Below are positions 44,612 through 57,600 of a stretch of 64,000 nt of DNA, piece by piece. Source of the DNA: Bombardia bombarda (lineage: Eukaryota > Ascomycota > Sordariomycetes > Sordariales > Lasiosphaeriaceae); NCBI GenBank assembly GCA_030512295.1, contig JAULSR010000006.1, positions 372,001 to 436,000 of the forward strand, given 5' to 3'. The notes beneath the pieces are model-generated. The model saw nothing but the letters and a program-made list of their open reading frames with translations, made no database searches and was not told the origin of the DNA. Made by a program: the position numbers and the translations under genes. Numbering within the stretch: the first letter of the stretch is position 1; each line of letters begins with the position of its first letter.

Positions 44612-46941
44612 AGTGACTCTTGGGCAACAACGATGATGGCAGTGACAATGCAGTTCCCAAAACGCATTACAGCATAGACTCTACCTTCCCAATCCGTCGG
44701 CACAGCAGCGGGAAAAGGTGTGCAGGATGGAAGTGACGGGGTAGAGGCGGTGGGATGGTACTATACAGAAGGAGAGGCCCTCCGTGCTGAACCTCAGCTG
44801 GAACAGACACACCGAAAGGTGAGGATGGCTCTCAGAATATTTGAGCGAGACAAATGATGCTTTGAGGTTGCGACAACGTGGTCGTTTGGACGATTGCTGT
44901 TCGCTCGTTTCTCGTCTCAGAGAAAAAAAGAGAGTACAGCGTACATTCTTAAATGAGCGCGTGCAGGCCGATGCTCTAGTACCTGTTGAGGCAGTGCCCG
45001 TCACCGAGACTTAAGGTTAGCTTAGACGCAGAAAAGATCAAGGGGGCTCAGACGAGCTTGGAATTGCCGCCGCTACACACATGGAAAGGCTGGAGATGAT
45101 ATCTCGTAAATCCTCATCCGGGGTTGGCCGCTGGGCAGTGCATGGAAACCACCTGGCTGTCTGCCTGCCTGGGCAGAGGGGGGTATCTCCGGCATTGACA
45201 GGAACTTCTTGGGATATACATCGTGAGGAAAAGACAAGCCATACTACTGCGGATATGTGGGTTGTCGGCGATGGCCGGGACACATGCAAGAAGCGAAAGA
45301 TTCTATCACCGTGACTGCTGGTTTACCTAGTCTATTCTACTCGCTTACCCATTGGCCAACATGAGACCTCGAGCAAGCTCTCTGAGCGCGGAATCAAAAA
45401 GGTCTTGGCTTGCATGAGGTTAGTAGGGCCATGCTCACCGGAAGATGGCGATGAACCGGCCAAGGCTGACCTGCAGGCGTGTTTCCTTCTTGAAGCTTGT
45501 GTGGTCAAGCTTCGGTGGTAATATTGCTCTTGGCATGTGGGAATCACCACGGGTATAGAGACAACCTGGAGTTGACATTACTACCGTTGTTGGCGATGCT
45601 TCCGGCTGGGTTCAGTTTGACCAGAGCTGAAGGGTTGGCAGGGAGAGATAAACCGCAAGCTATAGATAGCTGACGTGCGACCATCACGTTGACATTGAAA
45701 GGGGGACTCAGAGATAGCTATGTCCAGTGTAGGAAGGTAAGAGGAGATATCCAAACACGTTGATGCAAGCCACGGCGAAAATTGACCAGATTTGGTTTCG
45801 CCCAGCATCCAACTCACCACGGTTACTTGACCCGTACGCTGATTCGACCAACAAAATTCGATCTATTCAGTCAAGGCGGCCAAGGGGCCAGACTCTCCCC
45901 TGCGGAGGATATATGACAGGGGTTTACACAGCTTGGAGGTTGAGAAAGGGCTGTGCGACAATGCCAAGACGGGCAAGCGAAAAAACGTGCTCGAACGGTT
46001 GGCTCCCCTGAATCTGTCGTCCCCCTCCAACACACTTAAAGGTCGGGCAGTCGGCGATGAGGAGTCAAGACCGACACTACAATATCGCAAGCCACGTATA
46101 AAAGAGCAGTCCTCGCTTCTCGACGAAGTCGCCAAGGTGCCAAGAAGCGGCATGGCTTCGGTATTCGTACCATGAATGTCAACTGACTGCGCTCTCTCGA
46201 CTCACCCTAGCCTAGGGCTGGCTACATCAATTCAAATCAATACTTCCCTACTCAACTTGCTCACGGCCTGCGCTTGCCTCATCGGTGTCGAATGCGGTGT
46301 GATTGGAGATACCACGGGCCCGATTCTCAATTTGCGATTGGAGTGTTTTTTTATTTTGGTGACATGGACCTACACCGGCGACATCGACGACCGCCTCTCG
46401 AGCACATGGCCAGATCAGGCATTCACAAGCTGCCGCCGTTTCATGCGTATTCGCACAGTCCTTGGGCTGATGGAGCGACATGTTGTTTTCTTTGCTTCAG
46501 CCGTTGGTCAGGAAGTTATTCGCCACATCTGGCAGTCGCCTTGGTCATGCTGGAGGTTGTCGTTCGTATCTTGTATGGATGCAGCGGGGGGCAACGGGAG
46601 ATGGTTCCGCCCATCGTGCTGTCGACATGGATGTAAGGGGGGCGTTTGGCCCTCGTTCGTTGGGGGTCAAACGGGTCAGGGAGGTAGCCGTCACTGGCTG
46701 CAGTCAATCGCTTTTGGGTGAGGTTAATTTGGCATTATACATATAAATGTATATTTGCTTCACATCATGCAACCTTGTTCCTGTCATCACGTCCAACATT
46801 CGTCCGCCCATCGTTGTGCGATACAAGACGTGAGTGCCAACCCACATCTCTACTTACATTTGACCGAGAGACTTGGGGTATGTTGACTGACTTGACAACA
46901 ACAGCAAAGATCCCCAAGAAATCCTCAGGTCTTTGCTCACC
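44612..46941. other. Long intergenic stretch, divergent promoters, no supported gene
   Basis: It separates the divergent calcium ATPase (ATG at 44611) and MFS transporter (ATG at 46942). An imperfectly spaced 8-bp inverted repeat (gaagcttg/caagcttc, 45492-45513) is present. A 181-codon frame at 46176-46721 is Cys/Trp-rich and looks like noise. Both promoters must lie here. Confidence 0.4.
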
Positions 46942-48631
46942 ATGGGCTACTTCGCCGAAATGAAGGATAGCCTCAAGGCGTTCACGCCTATTGAGCGCCG
47001 CAACATCGTTATCTACATCATCGGCATCATGATCTACAAGTTCGGGCTCGAGGCCTTCAACGGCTCCATCGTCGCCCTGGCCACCAACAGGTACGACTTT
47101 GAGTCGATCCGCGACAAGACGCCCAGCCGCACGTTTGAGCGCGTCGGCCTCCTCACTGGCCTCAACCAGGCCTTCCAGTGCGTCGGCTCTATCATGATCG
47201 CCCCCCTGATCAAGCGCTTCCCGACCAAGAACGTCCTGTCTGGAGCCATCATCGTCTTTGGCCTGTTCTCGGCCATCCTGCTCATCGTCGACGCCGCCAC
47301 CGGCGGCACCTTTGTCCCGGCCGCGTATGTCAAGAACCACCCCAAGAACGACTTTTCCTACTACGGCCGTTACAACACGGACGGCATGATTCCTATTTAC
47401 GCCATCTGTGGTATTGCCTACGGCATGGTGGAGCTGATCCGTCGCATCATTCCTCGGGATATCGTGGGCGGTAATGTGCAGAAGCTGAGGAAGATGGACT
47501 CGATTGTAAGTCAGGAAGCACCATCCCCTGCTAAGCCCTATTTTACTTACATGACAATAACAACAGGTACACATCTTTTACGAGATCACCGGCACCGCAG
47601 GCGCGTTCGCGACCGCGCTCGGCCTGATCCCGGCCCTCGGCAACAACAAGGCCTTCCTCATCACACCCATCTGCTTCCTCCTCTGCGCCATCACGTGGTG
47701 GTTCGTCAGCGACCTCGGCTTCCGGCGCGAGGGCAACGTGCTCAAGTCGCAGCCGGGCTACGTCAAGGCCATGCTAGGCGGCTTCTACCTCTTTGGCGAG
47801 TCGGTCTTCGTCGGCGCCAAGATCCTCTTCTCCTCGCGCAAGTTTGTCTGGCTGATCCCGGGCTACGCCGTCGCGCTGTACGCGCACCGCTACCTCGAGA
47901 ACAGCATCGCGCCCGCGGTCGCGCGCCGCTACCTCGGCAACTCGGCCTGGTCGCAGATCATGGTGGGCGGCTCCAATTTCGGTGAGCTGCTCGGCGCCCT
48001 GGCCGTCTTCCTCACGTCGAACCACATCAGGACGCCCCTGCCGTGGCTGCGGCTCGACGCGCTGTTCCTCCTCATCGTCTGGTACCTGCCCAGCTGGCGG
48101 CCGGCCAACATGGACGTCAGCCAGGCGTGGATGGTGGCAGGCACCTTCATTCCCATCTCGTTTGGCTGGGCGGCGGGGGATGTCTCGCTGGCCGCGTACA
48201 TCCAGGCGTGTCTGGCGCGTCTCGAGAGCAAGAACAAGAACGTCTCTGCGCTGGGCGCGGTCATGTCGTTTCTGTACTGCTTCTACATTGTCACGTATGC
48301 CATCTGCGGCACGTTCCTGGGGCGGTATCTGGATTCCGTGTACAACAACACGGGCGGGAGCAAGGGTGGGAATATCTACGAGGGGCTGACGTACACGGCC
48401 GGCGTGCAGTTCACAGTGATTAGCGCACTGGTAATCGCGTCGACGTTTGTGCCTAAGGGTGCGTTCTCGTTTAATCCCAAGATGCTGGATAATGAGGAGC
48501 TGGATGCGGACCTGTCGGAGGATGAGCAACGGGTGGTGGATGGGGTGTATGCCGGCAGGGAGAAGGGGGGTGATGATGGTAGTGAGAGAAGGGATGATAA
48601 TAGTGATAAGATGCCGGCTATCGTTGTGTAA
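46942..48631 (+). CDS. MFS-type membrane transporter (542 aa)
   Basis: Exon 1 (46942-47505) and exon 2 (47567-48631) join across a 61-bp intron in phase 0. The ATG at 46942 gives MGYFAEMKDSLKAFTPIERR, after which the first helix follows at once (NIVIYIIGIMIYKFGLEAFN). About 11-12 hydrophobic segments can be traced: 20-40, 85-105, 145-165, 200-225, then SVFVGAKILFSSRKFVWLIP, IMVGGSNFGELLGALAVFLT, DALFLLIVWYLP, AWMVAGTFIPISFGWAAGDV, VMSFLYCFYIVTYAICGTFL and FTVISALVIASTFVP. The C-terminal 70 residues are acidic and hydrophilic. The layout fits fungal major-facilitator proteins of unknown substrate. Its neighbour is the reductase gene (tail to tail, 49124), and the PKS lies beyond it, so export of the polyketide product is a reasonable guess. 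Confidence 0.85.
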
Positions 48632-49123
48632 GGGGGGTTGATTGTTGTCGGGTTTTTGTCGAGGGACCTTTTGGTGTGTTTGTTGCGCTGATAGGGGGTG
48701 GTGGAAGGAGACTTTTTGGCTGCAATAATCATGTTCCACTAACAATATATGCGATTTGGATATCCAAGTACCATAGATATCATTATCACGGGGAGTTGCC
48801 ATTGCCTTCTTTGTGCCAAGCTGAGGCCAAAGGACGAGACAAGTGGGGAATGATTTGTGTTAATATTTTGTTTGAACTCGGTGAGTGGTTCAAGATGCAA
48901 AAGTGCTCACATTTTCGATGCTTTACTTCATCAGTTGTTGGACTAATAGGCTTGAATATAGTGTTTGCATCCCATCAACAACTTTTTCAATCATGGTTAC
49001 ATAGACCCAGTTGAGTTTGTCAGGCTTACGTGCAGCTTAGATCCAATATGAACTTGACCTTGAAAACACACCTCTGCAAAGTCATTTCACGAGCGTGGAC
49101 TCATTCCAAACAATCCATCTGAT
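48632..49123. other. Convergent 3' region
   Basis: Presumed 3' untranslated sequence of the MFS gene (plus) and the reductase gene (minus) meets here. No gene is seen. Confidence 0.5.
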
Positions 49124-50556
49124 CTAAGCTCGCAGCTTATTCAAGTTGAACTCCCGCGTGAACATCCAATCCTACGCAGTATTGACGGTTAGCATCAATT
49201 ATTCAATTACCATGCAGTACACAGCAACCCCAGTATGAGAACTGGACGTACCCAAAACGTCTTGGGCAAAAACGTGTCACCAAATCTAACGATTCCCGTT
49301 GTCGCTCCCGTCCAGAACCAAGCACTGGGGCTCTTCTTGGTGACCTCGCCGACGACATTTCGAGCGTACTCTGCGGGTGTTGTCGTATCTTTATAATGTG
49401 TTAGTAGCACGTCTTTTTTCTCTTCAAAAGCCTAGATTATGCCAAGAGGAGAGAGATAGAGCCTCACGTGGTGTCCGCTGGACGTGTTTTGCAAACTCCT
49501 CGGCCAGAGGGGCATAGTACGAATTCTCTGGAAGTCTTCGCCCTTGATCACGCTTGAGGACGTTTGTGGAAATTTCACCCGAGATGATGTTGACCACGTC
49601 AACCCTGCCATTGTTATGTTAGAGTCAAATGAGATCGGCTCGAGTGGCACCAAAAGAATGATGGCTGGATGTGGCTTAAACTCACCCAAGTGGCTTCATC
49701 TCCACCCTCAACGTATTGCCCCAGTGGTGCAAAGCCGCCTTTGTCGCATTGTAGCTCGCTGGTACATGGTCAGCTTGAGAAGTTGAATCCACAATCTCTA
49801 AGCAGGGGACTTGCATCCATAGACATATGGCACAATGCCTCCCACGCTGCCGACATTGACAATCTTTCCTTGTCCTCTGATCAGAAGCGGGTGAAAGAAG
49901 CGAACCATGCGCATCGGCCCAAATACGTTGACGGCAAACATCTTTTCGACTTCCCTGATCTCCGTGTCGATTGCAGTCATAGTATAGGCTATATGAACTT
50001 AGCATACAATCCGAGTTAATAAACTGATCAGGGCGGATTAACACGAACCGATCCCTCTGTACAATTAACATTAATAAGTCTGCGATATTCTGTGTGTGCC
50101 AACAACAAAGTTATAAACCAATCGAGTACCACTCACGCATTATTAACCATTACAGCTAACTTGTCGTTAGAGATTTTGGTGACATTGTGCCTCAGCTCCT
50201 CGATGTCCTCGTCTTTCGTCACGTCGGCGGTGAAGGCATGGATTCCGGCGTTCGTCAAGTGTTCGCGGGGCTCATGGGCTAGCAGCGTTGTGATAACAGT
50301 GTAGCCTTTGCGATCCAAAAGATCAGTAAAATGGTCATTGTACGTATTGATGAGATTCATAGTCTCTGACTCGTAGAAGCAACATGTTGCGCCTACAGCA
50401 TACCTTTAGACTTGAACTCCACAGCAAGGGCATGTCCGATTCCTCCTTCACCACAGCTGAAAGACATGTGAGCATTACCGCATGCTTGGTTGATCAGTGT
50501 TCTTACCCGGTGATTAGGACAGAGCCTTTTAATTCCTTGTCCTCCTGCATTTTCAT
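49124..50556 (-). CDS. Short-chain dehydrogenase/reductase, AYR1-like, nine exons (282 aa)
   Basis: Exons are 50507-50556, 50404-50456, 50137-50305, 50049-50056 (8 nt), 49815-49988, 49686-49758, 49468-49604, 49252-49388 and 49124-49171. The spliced protein is a classical SDR: cofactor loop VLITGCGEGGIGHALAVEF, adenine-site Asp in FTADVTKDED, NNAGIAYTMTAID, catalytic Ser in NVGSVGGIVPYVYG and YNATK (Tyr and Lys). It is closest in pattern to fungal 1-acyldihydroxyacetone-phosphate-reductase-type SDRs, which are NADPH-dependent; many such proteins act in secondary metabolism. Two splice features are unusual: the 8-nt exon that restores NNAGI, and a GC-AG intron (donor GCAAGT, 49759-49814) before the catalytic Tyr. 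A second ATG at 50550 is equally possible. The gene is divergent from the PKS and likely part of its cluster. Confidence 0.9.
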
Positions 50557-51685
50557 CAACAAATTAGATGGTAAAAGTTCCGGTTTAGTTTTTGGTTTTA
50601 GGTTGGGAATGAGACAAAACTCTGATTTTGGAGAAAGGGAAAGGACGGCGACGCTCAAGATTAACCTAGAGAAAGAGTTCAATAATTGAACTGTCAATGA
50701 GAAAAAGGCATGTAGCATCTTGAAAGCGAAGAAAGTAACACTAATCCCTGTATCCGTATGCTTTTGTCGATCACCGACCACTTCGGCAATCTGGCAATCC
50801 TTCAGGTCAATGTCCGACCATCGCCGAGATGCCGGGATGTGTGTCAGATCTCGCAACGCCGCAGATTATGCCGGGGACTGGGGACAGGCTGCAGCTTGAT
50901 TGCAACATAATCAAGTATTCAAAAATGGTCCGACAATGTTTCGGCAATCGCAGTTGACTCGGCTGCAGCATTGAATCAATCAATCGCTAGCCTCCAACCC
51001 GTCTAACACAATCTTGCTTATCACCGAGCAAGGACGCAATTCCATCTTGGAGGAGTTACCGTCCAAGGGAAATGAATGCACGGCTGCGCTAGGTCGTAGC
51101 CGCCTTGCCTTGCAACCCCGGCTGAGGCTGCACGTTTGTTGTTGGATCAATCTGGGGTCATCTTTTAGCTTGCTGGGCGGCTGGTGGAAGTAGTAGCATC
51201 CACAGGTCAAGAAACAAGATAGAGTATAGGAGTAATTGGTTACGATGAGGCTGAACCATAGCTCACGTCTATCGTTATCACCAGATGGCGAGACGCAGAT
51301 CCCGTAGTTATGGCCCCACACTGCTGAATGGGGATGAGATGTTTCTGGGGTTGAGATGATGCGGCGTATTGAATCCCAAGTCCGACCTATCTCGCCGGCG
51401 ATGAAGTGGCAGTGGTTGAATCCAATGCAAGATAACCGATGGATATTGTACAGAACCAGCCAAGACTACCCCAGAACGACAGCCAGGTAAGCGAGGAGTG
51501 GGTACTTGTACGTCGAAACCGGTGGAGAGCATGGGGTAAAAGCCATCCAGCAAGCTGTATCTCGAATATTGATAAAGTCCCAATATCCAGGCTCTTTGGT
51601 GCCTTTACCTTTCTCTTCTTCAAGAGATATCGGAGCTCAATGTGACTCCTCACAGAGCAACAATCCAACTTCTACTATCTCCAAC
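50557..51685. promoter_or_regulatory. Bidirectional promoter, reductase and PKS
   Basis: The 1.13 kb between the divergent ATGs carries two related sites: CCG-N7-CGG at 50774-50786 and CCG-N9-CGG at 50930-50944. Each begins CCGAC and runs into TTCGGCAATC. Inverted CCG/CGG triplets are the usual layout of Zn(II)2Cys6 dimer sites. Whether a factor binds is unknown. Confidence 0.5.
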
Positions 51686-54600
51686 ATGGCTCCTATGATG
51701 CTCTCCCCGGAGACGACCTCCGGGTCGTCGAGCCCCCCAGCCTCTGAGCTGCCTTCTTTGCGTACCTCGGAGCCGATAGCAATCTGTGGATTTGGTGAGT
51801 TTTAGTACTTCTACTGTCAATTACAGCGCTTGGCTGACCAGATACACTCCTTAAGCCTGCCGTCTTCCTGGAGACTCGTCTTCGCCTACCGCTTTCTGGG
51901 ACCTCCTTGCCAGTGGCCGTACTGGCCAGTGCGATGTCCCCAAAGAACGGTTCAATGCAGATGGCTTCTACCATCCGAAGGGCGGAGATCGCCCGGGCAG
52001 CATCATAACGAAGGGCGGCTACTTTCTCAAGGATAACGTTCGGGAGTTTGAGAACAACTTCTTCGGCATCAACAACCTCGAGGCCACTTACATGGACCCT
52101 CAACAACGGAAGCTTCTCGAAGTTGTCTATGAGTGTCTCGAAAATGCAGGCGTATCTCTTGAGAAAGCATCAGGATCGAATACCGGAAGTTATGTAGGAA
52201 ACTTTACTATTGACTTCCAGATGATGCAGATTAGAGAGTCGGACTAGTACGTATAATGAACTCATCGCGGTACACTCACAGCTGTGGATGCATACTGACT
52301 ATTTTCAGCCTGCACCGCTACTCTGCTACCGGTTTAGGCACAACGATTTTGGGAAACCGTATCAGCCATGTCTTCAATCTTACGGGGCCCAGGTAAGTCA
52401 TGACTCAACATCGAATAATACTAGAATCTGTGTACTGACTTTACACTCGAAAACAGTCTTGTGCTCGACACAGCCTGCTCATCTTCTCTATACTGTCTCC
52501 ATGTAGCCTGCATGGCCCTGGAGAACCACGAATGTGACGCTGCTATCGTTGCAGGCGCTAATCTCATCCAATCTGTCGAGCAGCATATTGCCACGATGAA
52601 GGCCGGTGTCTTATCGCCAACATCAACATGCCATACTTTTGACTCGTCGGCTGACGGCTATGGTCGAGGTGATGGTATCGGTGCCATTTATGTGAAGAGG
52701 CTGTCAGATGCGATCAGAGATGGTGATCCGATCCGAAGTGTGGTCAGGGGCTCGGCCATCAATGCGTAAGTTTGCTCTACCAACATGAACACATTAGTGC
52801 TGACATACATCTCCCCTAGTAATGGCAAAACTGCTGGAATCAGCCTTCCTAGCATCGATGGACAGGAGGCTGTCATTCGCAAGGCCATGGCCAAGGGCGG
52901 CGTTCAACCAGATGACATTACCTATGTCGAATGCCACGGCACAGGCACCAAGGTTGGGGATGCTATTGAGGTCGAAGCACTGTCTCGTGTGTTCCAACCT
53001 ACACGCGATAGTCCTCTTCTGATTGGAGCTGTGAAAACCAATGTTGGTCATTCTGAGGCTGCCAGCGGTATATCAAGTGTCATCAAGGCAACGCTCGCAA
53101 TTGAGCGCGGACAGATTCCGGGCACATATGGCTTGAAGAATATCAACCCGAAGTTGAAGCTCGAGGAGCGTAACATCAGCATTCCGACAGAGCTGACAGC
53201 TTGGCCGGACCGCCCGTCTCGGGTGCGACGCATTGGTGAGCATCTGATGAGATCCCTACCCCTATTTTCTAGATCAGGGGTAAAATGCAATCATACTGAC
53301 ACTCAGACCCAGGAATCAACTCGTTCGGGTACGGAGGAGCCAACGCCCACGTCATCATTGAGGCAGCCCAAACAAATGGTTCTACCCAAAGTGAAGCTAA
53401 GAACCTCATGGTCTCTCAGTCGTCTGTTGTACTTCCACTGTCTGCCGGAACCACGGCATCGCTCGAGGCCCGCATCGCCGACTTTTCCAAGTTTGACTTT
53501 GGTAACATCGACATCCTGGACCTTGCACACACTCTTGGATCGCGTCGCTCCAATCTTCCTGTGCGCGGGTTCCTTGTCGCTTCGCGCGCAGACAAGATTG
53601 AAGATTCCTTCAACCAGAAGCCGTTCATTACGGCCGCGGCACCTGCAACCAGCGACCCAGCACCGTTCGCCTTTGTCTTCACTGGCCAAGGTTCTCAGTG
53701 GGCGGGCATGTGCCGTGAACTATTCTCTGAATTCCCAGTGTTCCGTGAGGCTATCGCCGAGATGGACTCGGTCCTCAAGACTATCCCACATGCACCAGAT
53801 TGGACTCTGAGGGATGCGATTCTGAACACAGAGGATCCCAGTCTGATCAACCTTCCCCAAAGGTCACAGCCCTGCTGCACCGCCATTCAGGTAGCACTTA
53901 TCCAGCTCCTCGCTTCTTGGGGAATTCTGCCGAGCACGACAGTTGGACACTCGTCTGGAGAGATTGGCGCAGCCTTTGCAGCGGGACATCTGACTGCGGC
54001 TGAGGCTATTGTCATTGCATACTACCGTGGCGTCTGCGCAGCTACCAGCACCCAAGATGGCGCCATGATGGCCGCCGGTCTCTCCGAGTCAGATGCCGTA
54101 GAGGTAATTTCCAAGGCTAGTTTGACTGGCCAGATTCGGGTAGCATGCGTCAACTCTCCCGAGGGTGTGACTATTTCCGGCGACAGCCCAGCAATCGACA
54201 GCCTTCATGCCGTCCTGCAAGAAAAGGGGGCATTTGCGAGAAAGCTCAAGACGGGCGGCCAGGCCTACCACTCACACCACATGCTTGCTCTGGGTGCCGA
54301 TTATCAAGCGCATCTTGACAAGGTTCTGCCGACCTTGGGCCCGTCCTTCCAACTGCCCAAGGGTGCTACCGTCGTGTCTTCCGTCACTGGTGAGCCGAAG
54401 TCGGACGGGTTCACGCCAAGCTACTGGAGAAGCAATCTTGAGGGACAGGTCCGCTTCACGCAAGCAATTGCCAAGATTCAGACACTTGGAACACGCTACT
54501 TCGTTGAGCTCGGTCCTCACTCTTCTCTGGAACTGCCCACTAAGCAGACTCTTGCCAAGGCCGGCATCGCCAGCTCAGAAGTTAGATACTCTGCTCCGAT

Positions 54601-57600
54601 CAAGCGTAACACGAATGCGCTGGAGAGCACCTTGACCCTTGCTGGTACGCTGTGGTCATACGGCCATGCCATCGACTGGGCGAAGGTCAACGGACTCCAG
54701 ACATCCTGGAAATCTTCTCAGCCGCTGTACCGTGTCGTAACAGACCTCCCGCCATATCGGTTCACTTATGAGAACACACTGTGGGTGGAGAGCCGTGCCA
54801 GTATCGAATACCGCCAGCGCAAGTATCCTCGCCACGAGCTCTTGGGTTCTCTGGTGCCCGGCGGAAGCGGCAAAGATCTCATCTTCCGTAATGTTCTCAA
54901 GGTTGGGGACGTGTCTTGGCTGAAGGACCATAGGCTTGAGGAGACTGTTGTTTTCCCCGGAACTGGATACCTCTGCACGGCCATGGAGGCCATCATGCAA
55001 GCCACTGGCACAGACAGCGGTGCCAACCCTTCATTCCGTTTCGAGAATGTCAACGTTATGAACGCTTTGGCATTGTCCACGGATCAGTCGGCCTCGGTTG
55101 AACTGTTCACCTCATTGAGCAAGTCCAACCTGACCAACACGGCCACGTCGTCTACCTGGTGGGACTTTAGCATCTCTACCTACCAAGATGGCACTGCCAT
55201 TCCTCACGCCAAGGGTTCCATTGCCATCAGGATCGGAGATGTTTCCCTGGAAACCAAGTATCAGGCGCCAGCCGACAGCCTTGAGCCATCTGCCAAGCGC
55301 ACCTGGTACGAGAAGTTTGTCAAGACAGGCCTGAACTACGGCCCCGAGTTCCAGACCATCACTGAGTTCCAACCGCCACGCATGAAGGCAAGCCATTACT
55401 GCGGCGCAAAGCTGCCGCTGCTAAGGGTAAACGGAGATCCCACAACGGTATATCCGGTGCACCCCATCACCCTCGATGGCATCATTCAGCTTGCCGTCGT
55501 AGCGGCAACGAGCGGCAAGCCCAAAGAGCTTCGGTCTCAGATCCCCACCAGAATCGGATCCTTCATTGTGAACACACCCAAAGTGCCATCAGGCGAGGAA
55601 TGTCAGGTCAACTCGCTTGTACAGGTCACCGGCTTTGGCTCGGTTATGGCTGGCGCCGAAATCGTTGATGCCCAGGGCAATATTGTGGTGCAGTATGAGA
55701 ATCTCAAGCTGGAGCCTTACCAGGCTGGCGGCCCGGGTGACGATGATAAGCGACATCCTGTGCTGCGAGTGCTGTGGAAGCCGGATGTGTACGGTGTTGG
55801 TCTCATTTCCAGCAAGGATGCTGAGAAGCATGTTCAAAAGTTCGCCGACGAAGCGCACTCGCCGGTTGAGGACGATGGCTTGCTTAAGCTTGGAGCCATG
55901 CTCGACTTGCTTGTGCACAAGAATCCAAGAATCCGAGTTCTCGAGCTTGACAACGACGTGCATGACTTGACATTGGCCGTGTTGGATCTCCTCTCGTCGC
56001 GGGGCGACTTCAAGAGGCTCGCATCTTATCACACCGCTTCTTTCACCGACGACGGCGCTAAGCTGTCTGGTGGCGCTGTTGAGCTGGAGACTGGAGAGCG
56101 TTCGACCAAGGCTGGGGATTTGGAGGAGAAGGCATTTGATCTCGTCATCATTCCTGGGGTCGCATCCCACGTCAAGAATGGCCTTGATAAGATCAAAAAG
56201 CTGCTCACTGAAGACGCAACCATCCTGGCCCTCTGCCCGGAGACCACAAGCAGAATCTTTACCTCCAGCGATTTGCCGAGTCTGGTCGTGCCTGTGAGAC
56301 AAGGAAAGGCGGCAATTGTTGTGGCCCGCCAGGCAACCAAGTCAAACAAGGATGCGCTGCAGAAGCGCAATTTCCTGATTGTCGAGCGAGAGAAGTCCCA
56401 GCTTGGTTCGGCTCTGCAGGACGTGCTCAGGCCCGTTCAAGGCCACTGGGTCAAGCGTGTCAAGCTTTCCGATCTCACTGCGGAGCATTTCGGGGAAGGC
56501 ACGACCGTCTTCAATCTCGCTGAAGTGCGCGAGCCGCTTCTTTCCACCATATCCGATGACGACATGGCCAAGGTCAAGCTTATCACTGATAAGTCCACAG
56601 CCATTGTGTGGGTCACCAGCGGCAACACGCTCGAGGGAGGCCATCCCGACTTTGCTCTAGTGTCTGGCCTGGCCAGATCACTCGTCCTGGAGCAGCCGTC
56701 GCTCAAGTTCTACACATACGACATTGACAAGCCACAGGAAGATGTCGACGTTACTGCTGAGCGACTCGTCAATGTGCTCAACCAGAAGAGCAAGGTCAGC
56801 GATCTCGAGTTTGTGCAGCACAAGGGCGTCGTCCACATCAGCCGCTTCATTCCCGATGATGGCATCAACACCACTTTCCGCGCCAAGCAGGGCCTCGAGA
56901 CCATCGTGTCCAAGCTGAGCGATGCCGGCGACGTGCGTCTGAGCATTCAACACCCCGGCCAGTTCGATACCCTCTACTTTAAGCAGCAGGAGCCACCCAC
57001 CACCATCGCACCTACCCATATTCGCATCAAGGTTGCCTCGGTGGGCATGAACGCCAAGGACTTTTATGTCCTAGCCGGGCGAGTCGACACTCTCGATGCC
57101 ACCTGCCAGCTCGAGTGCGCTGGCACTGTTGAGCAGGTCGGCTCAGCCGTCACTAACTTTGCAGTTGGCGACCGCGTTGTCGCCATGGCGCCCACGCACT
57201 TCCAGACATACCAGACCCTGCCCCAATGGGCCTGCCATAAGCTCTTGGACGAGGAGAACTTTGATGTTGCTGCCACCCTTCCCCTTGTTTATGTCACTGC
57301 CATTTATGCCCTGCACTATCGCGCTAACATCCAGTCCGGAGAGTCCATTTTGATACATTCTGGTGCTGGCGGTGTTGGTATCGCAGCCATTCAGCTGGCC
57401 AAGCAGGCTGGTGCCGAGGTAACAGACCCTCATAACCTCCAACTGAGTACAAATGCTAACATCGTAAAACCACTGTAGATCTTCACCACCGTCTCGACTG
57501 AACAAAAGAAGCACTATCTCATCGACACCTTTGGCCTTAAGCCGGAAAACATCTTCAGCTCCCGTGACACATCATTTCTTGAGGGCATCCTTAAGGCCAC

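Noticed and set aside
45492..45513. 8-bp inverted repeat (gaagcttg/caagcttc)
   Set aside because: The arms are short with a 6-nt loop, expected by chance in a 2.3-kb gap, and no gene end is near.
46176..46721. 181-codon plus-strand frame upstream of the MFS gene
   Set aside because: It is Cys/Trp/Ser-rich with no helices typical of transporters, and cannot be joined in frame to the MFS gene by good splice sites.
47774..48802. 342-codon open frame antisense to the MFS gene
   Set aside because: It is a GC3 shadow of a clear membrane-protein gene. The composition (Arg, His, Asp, Gln repeats) is not protein-like.
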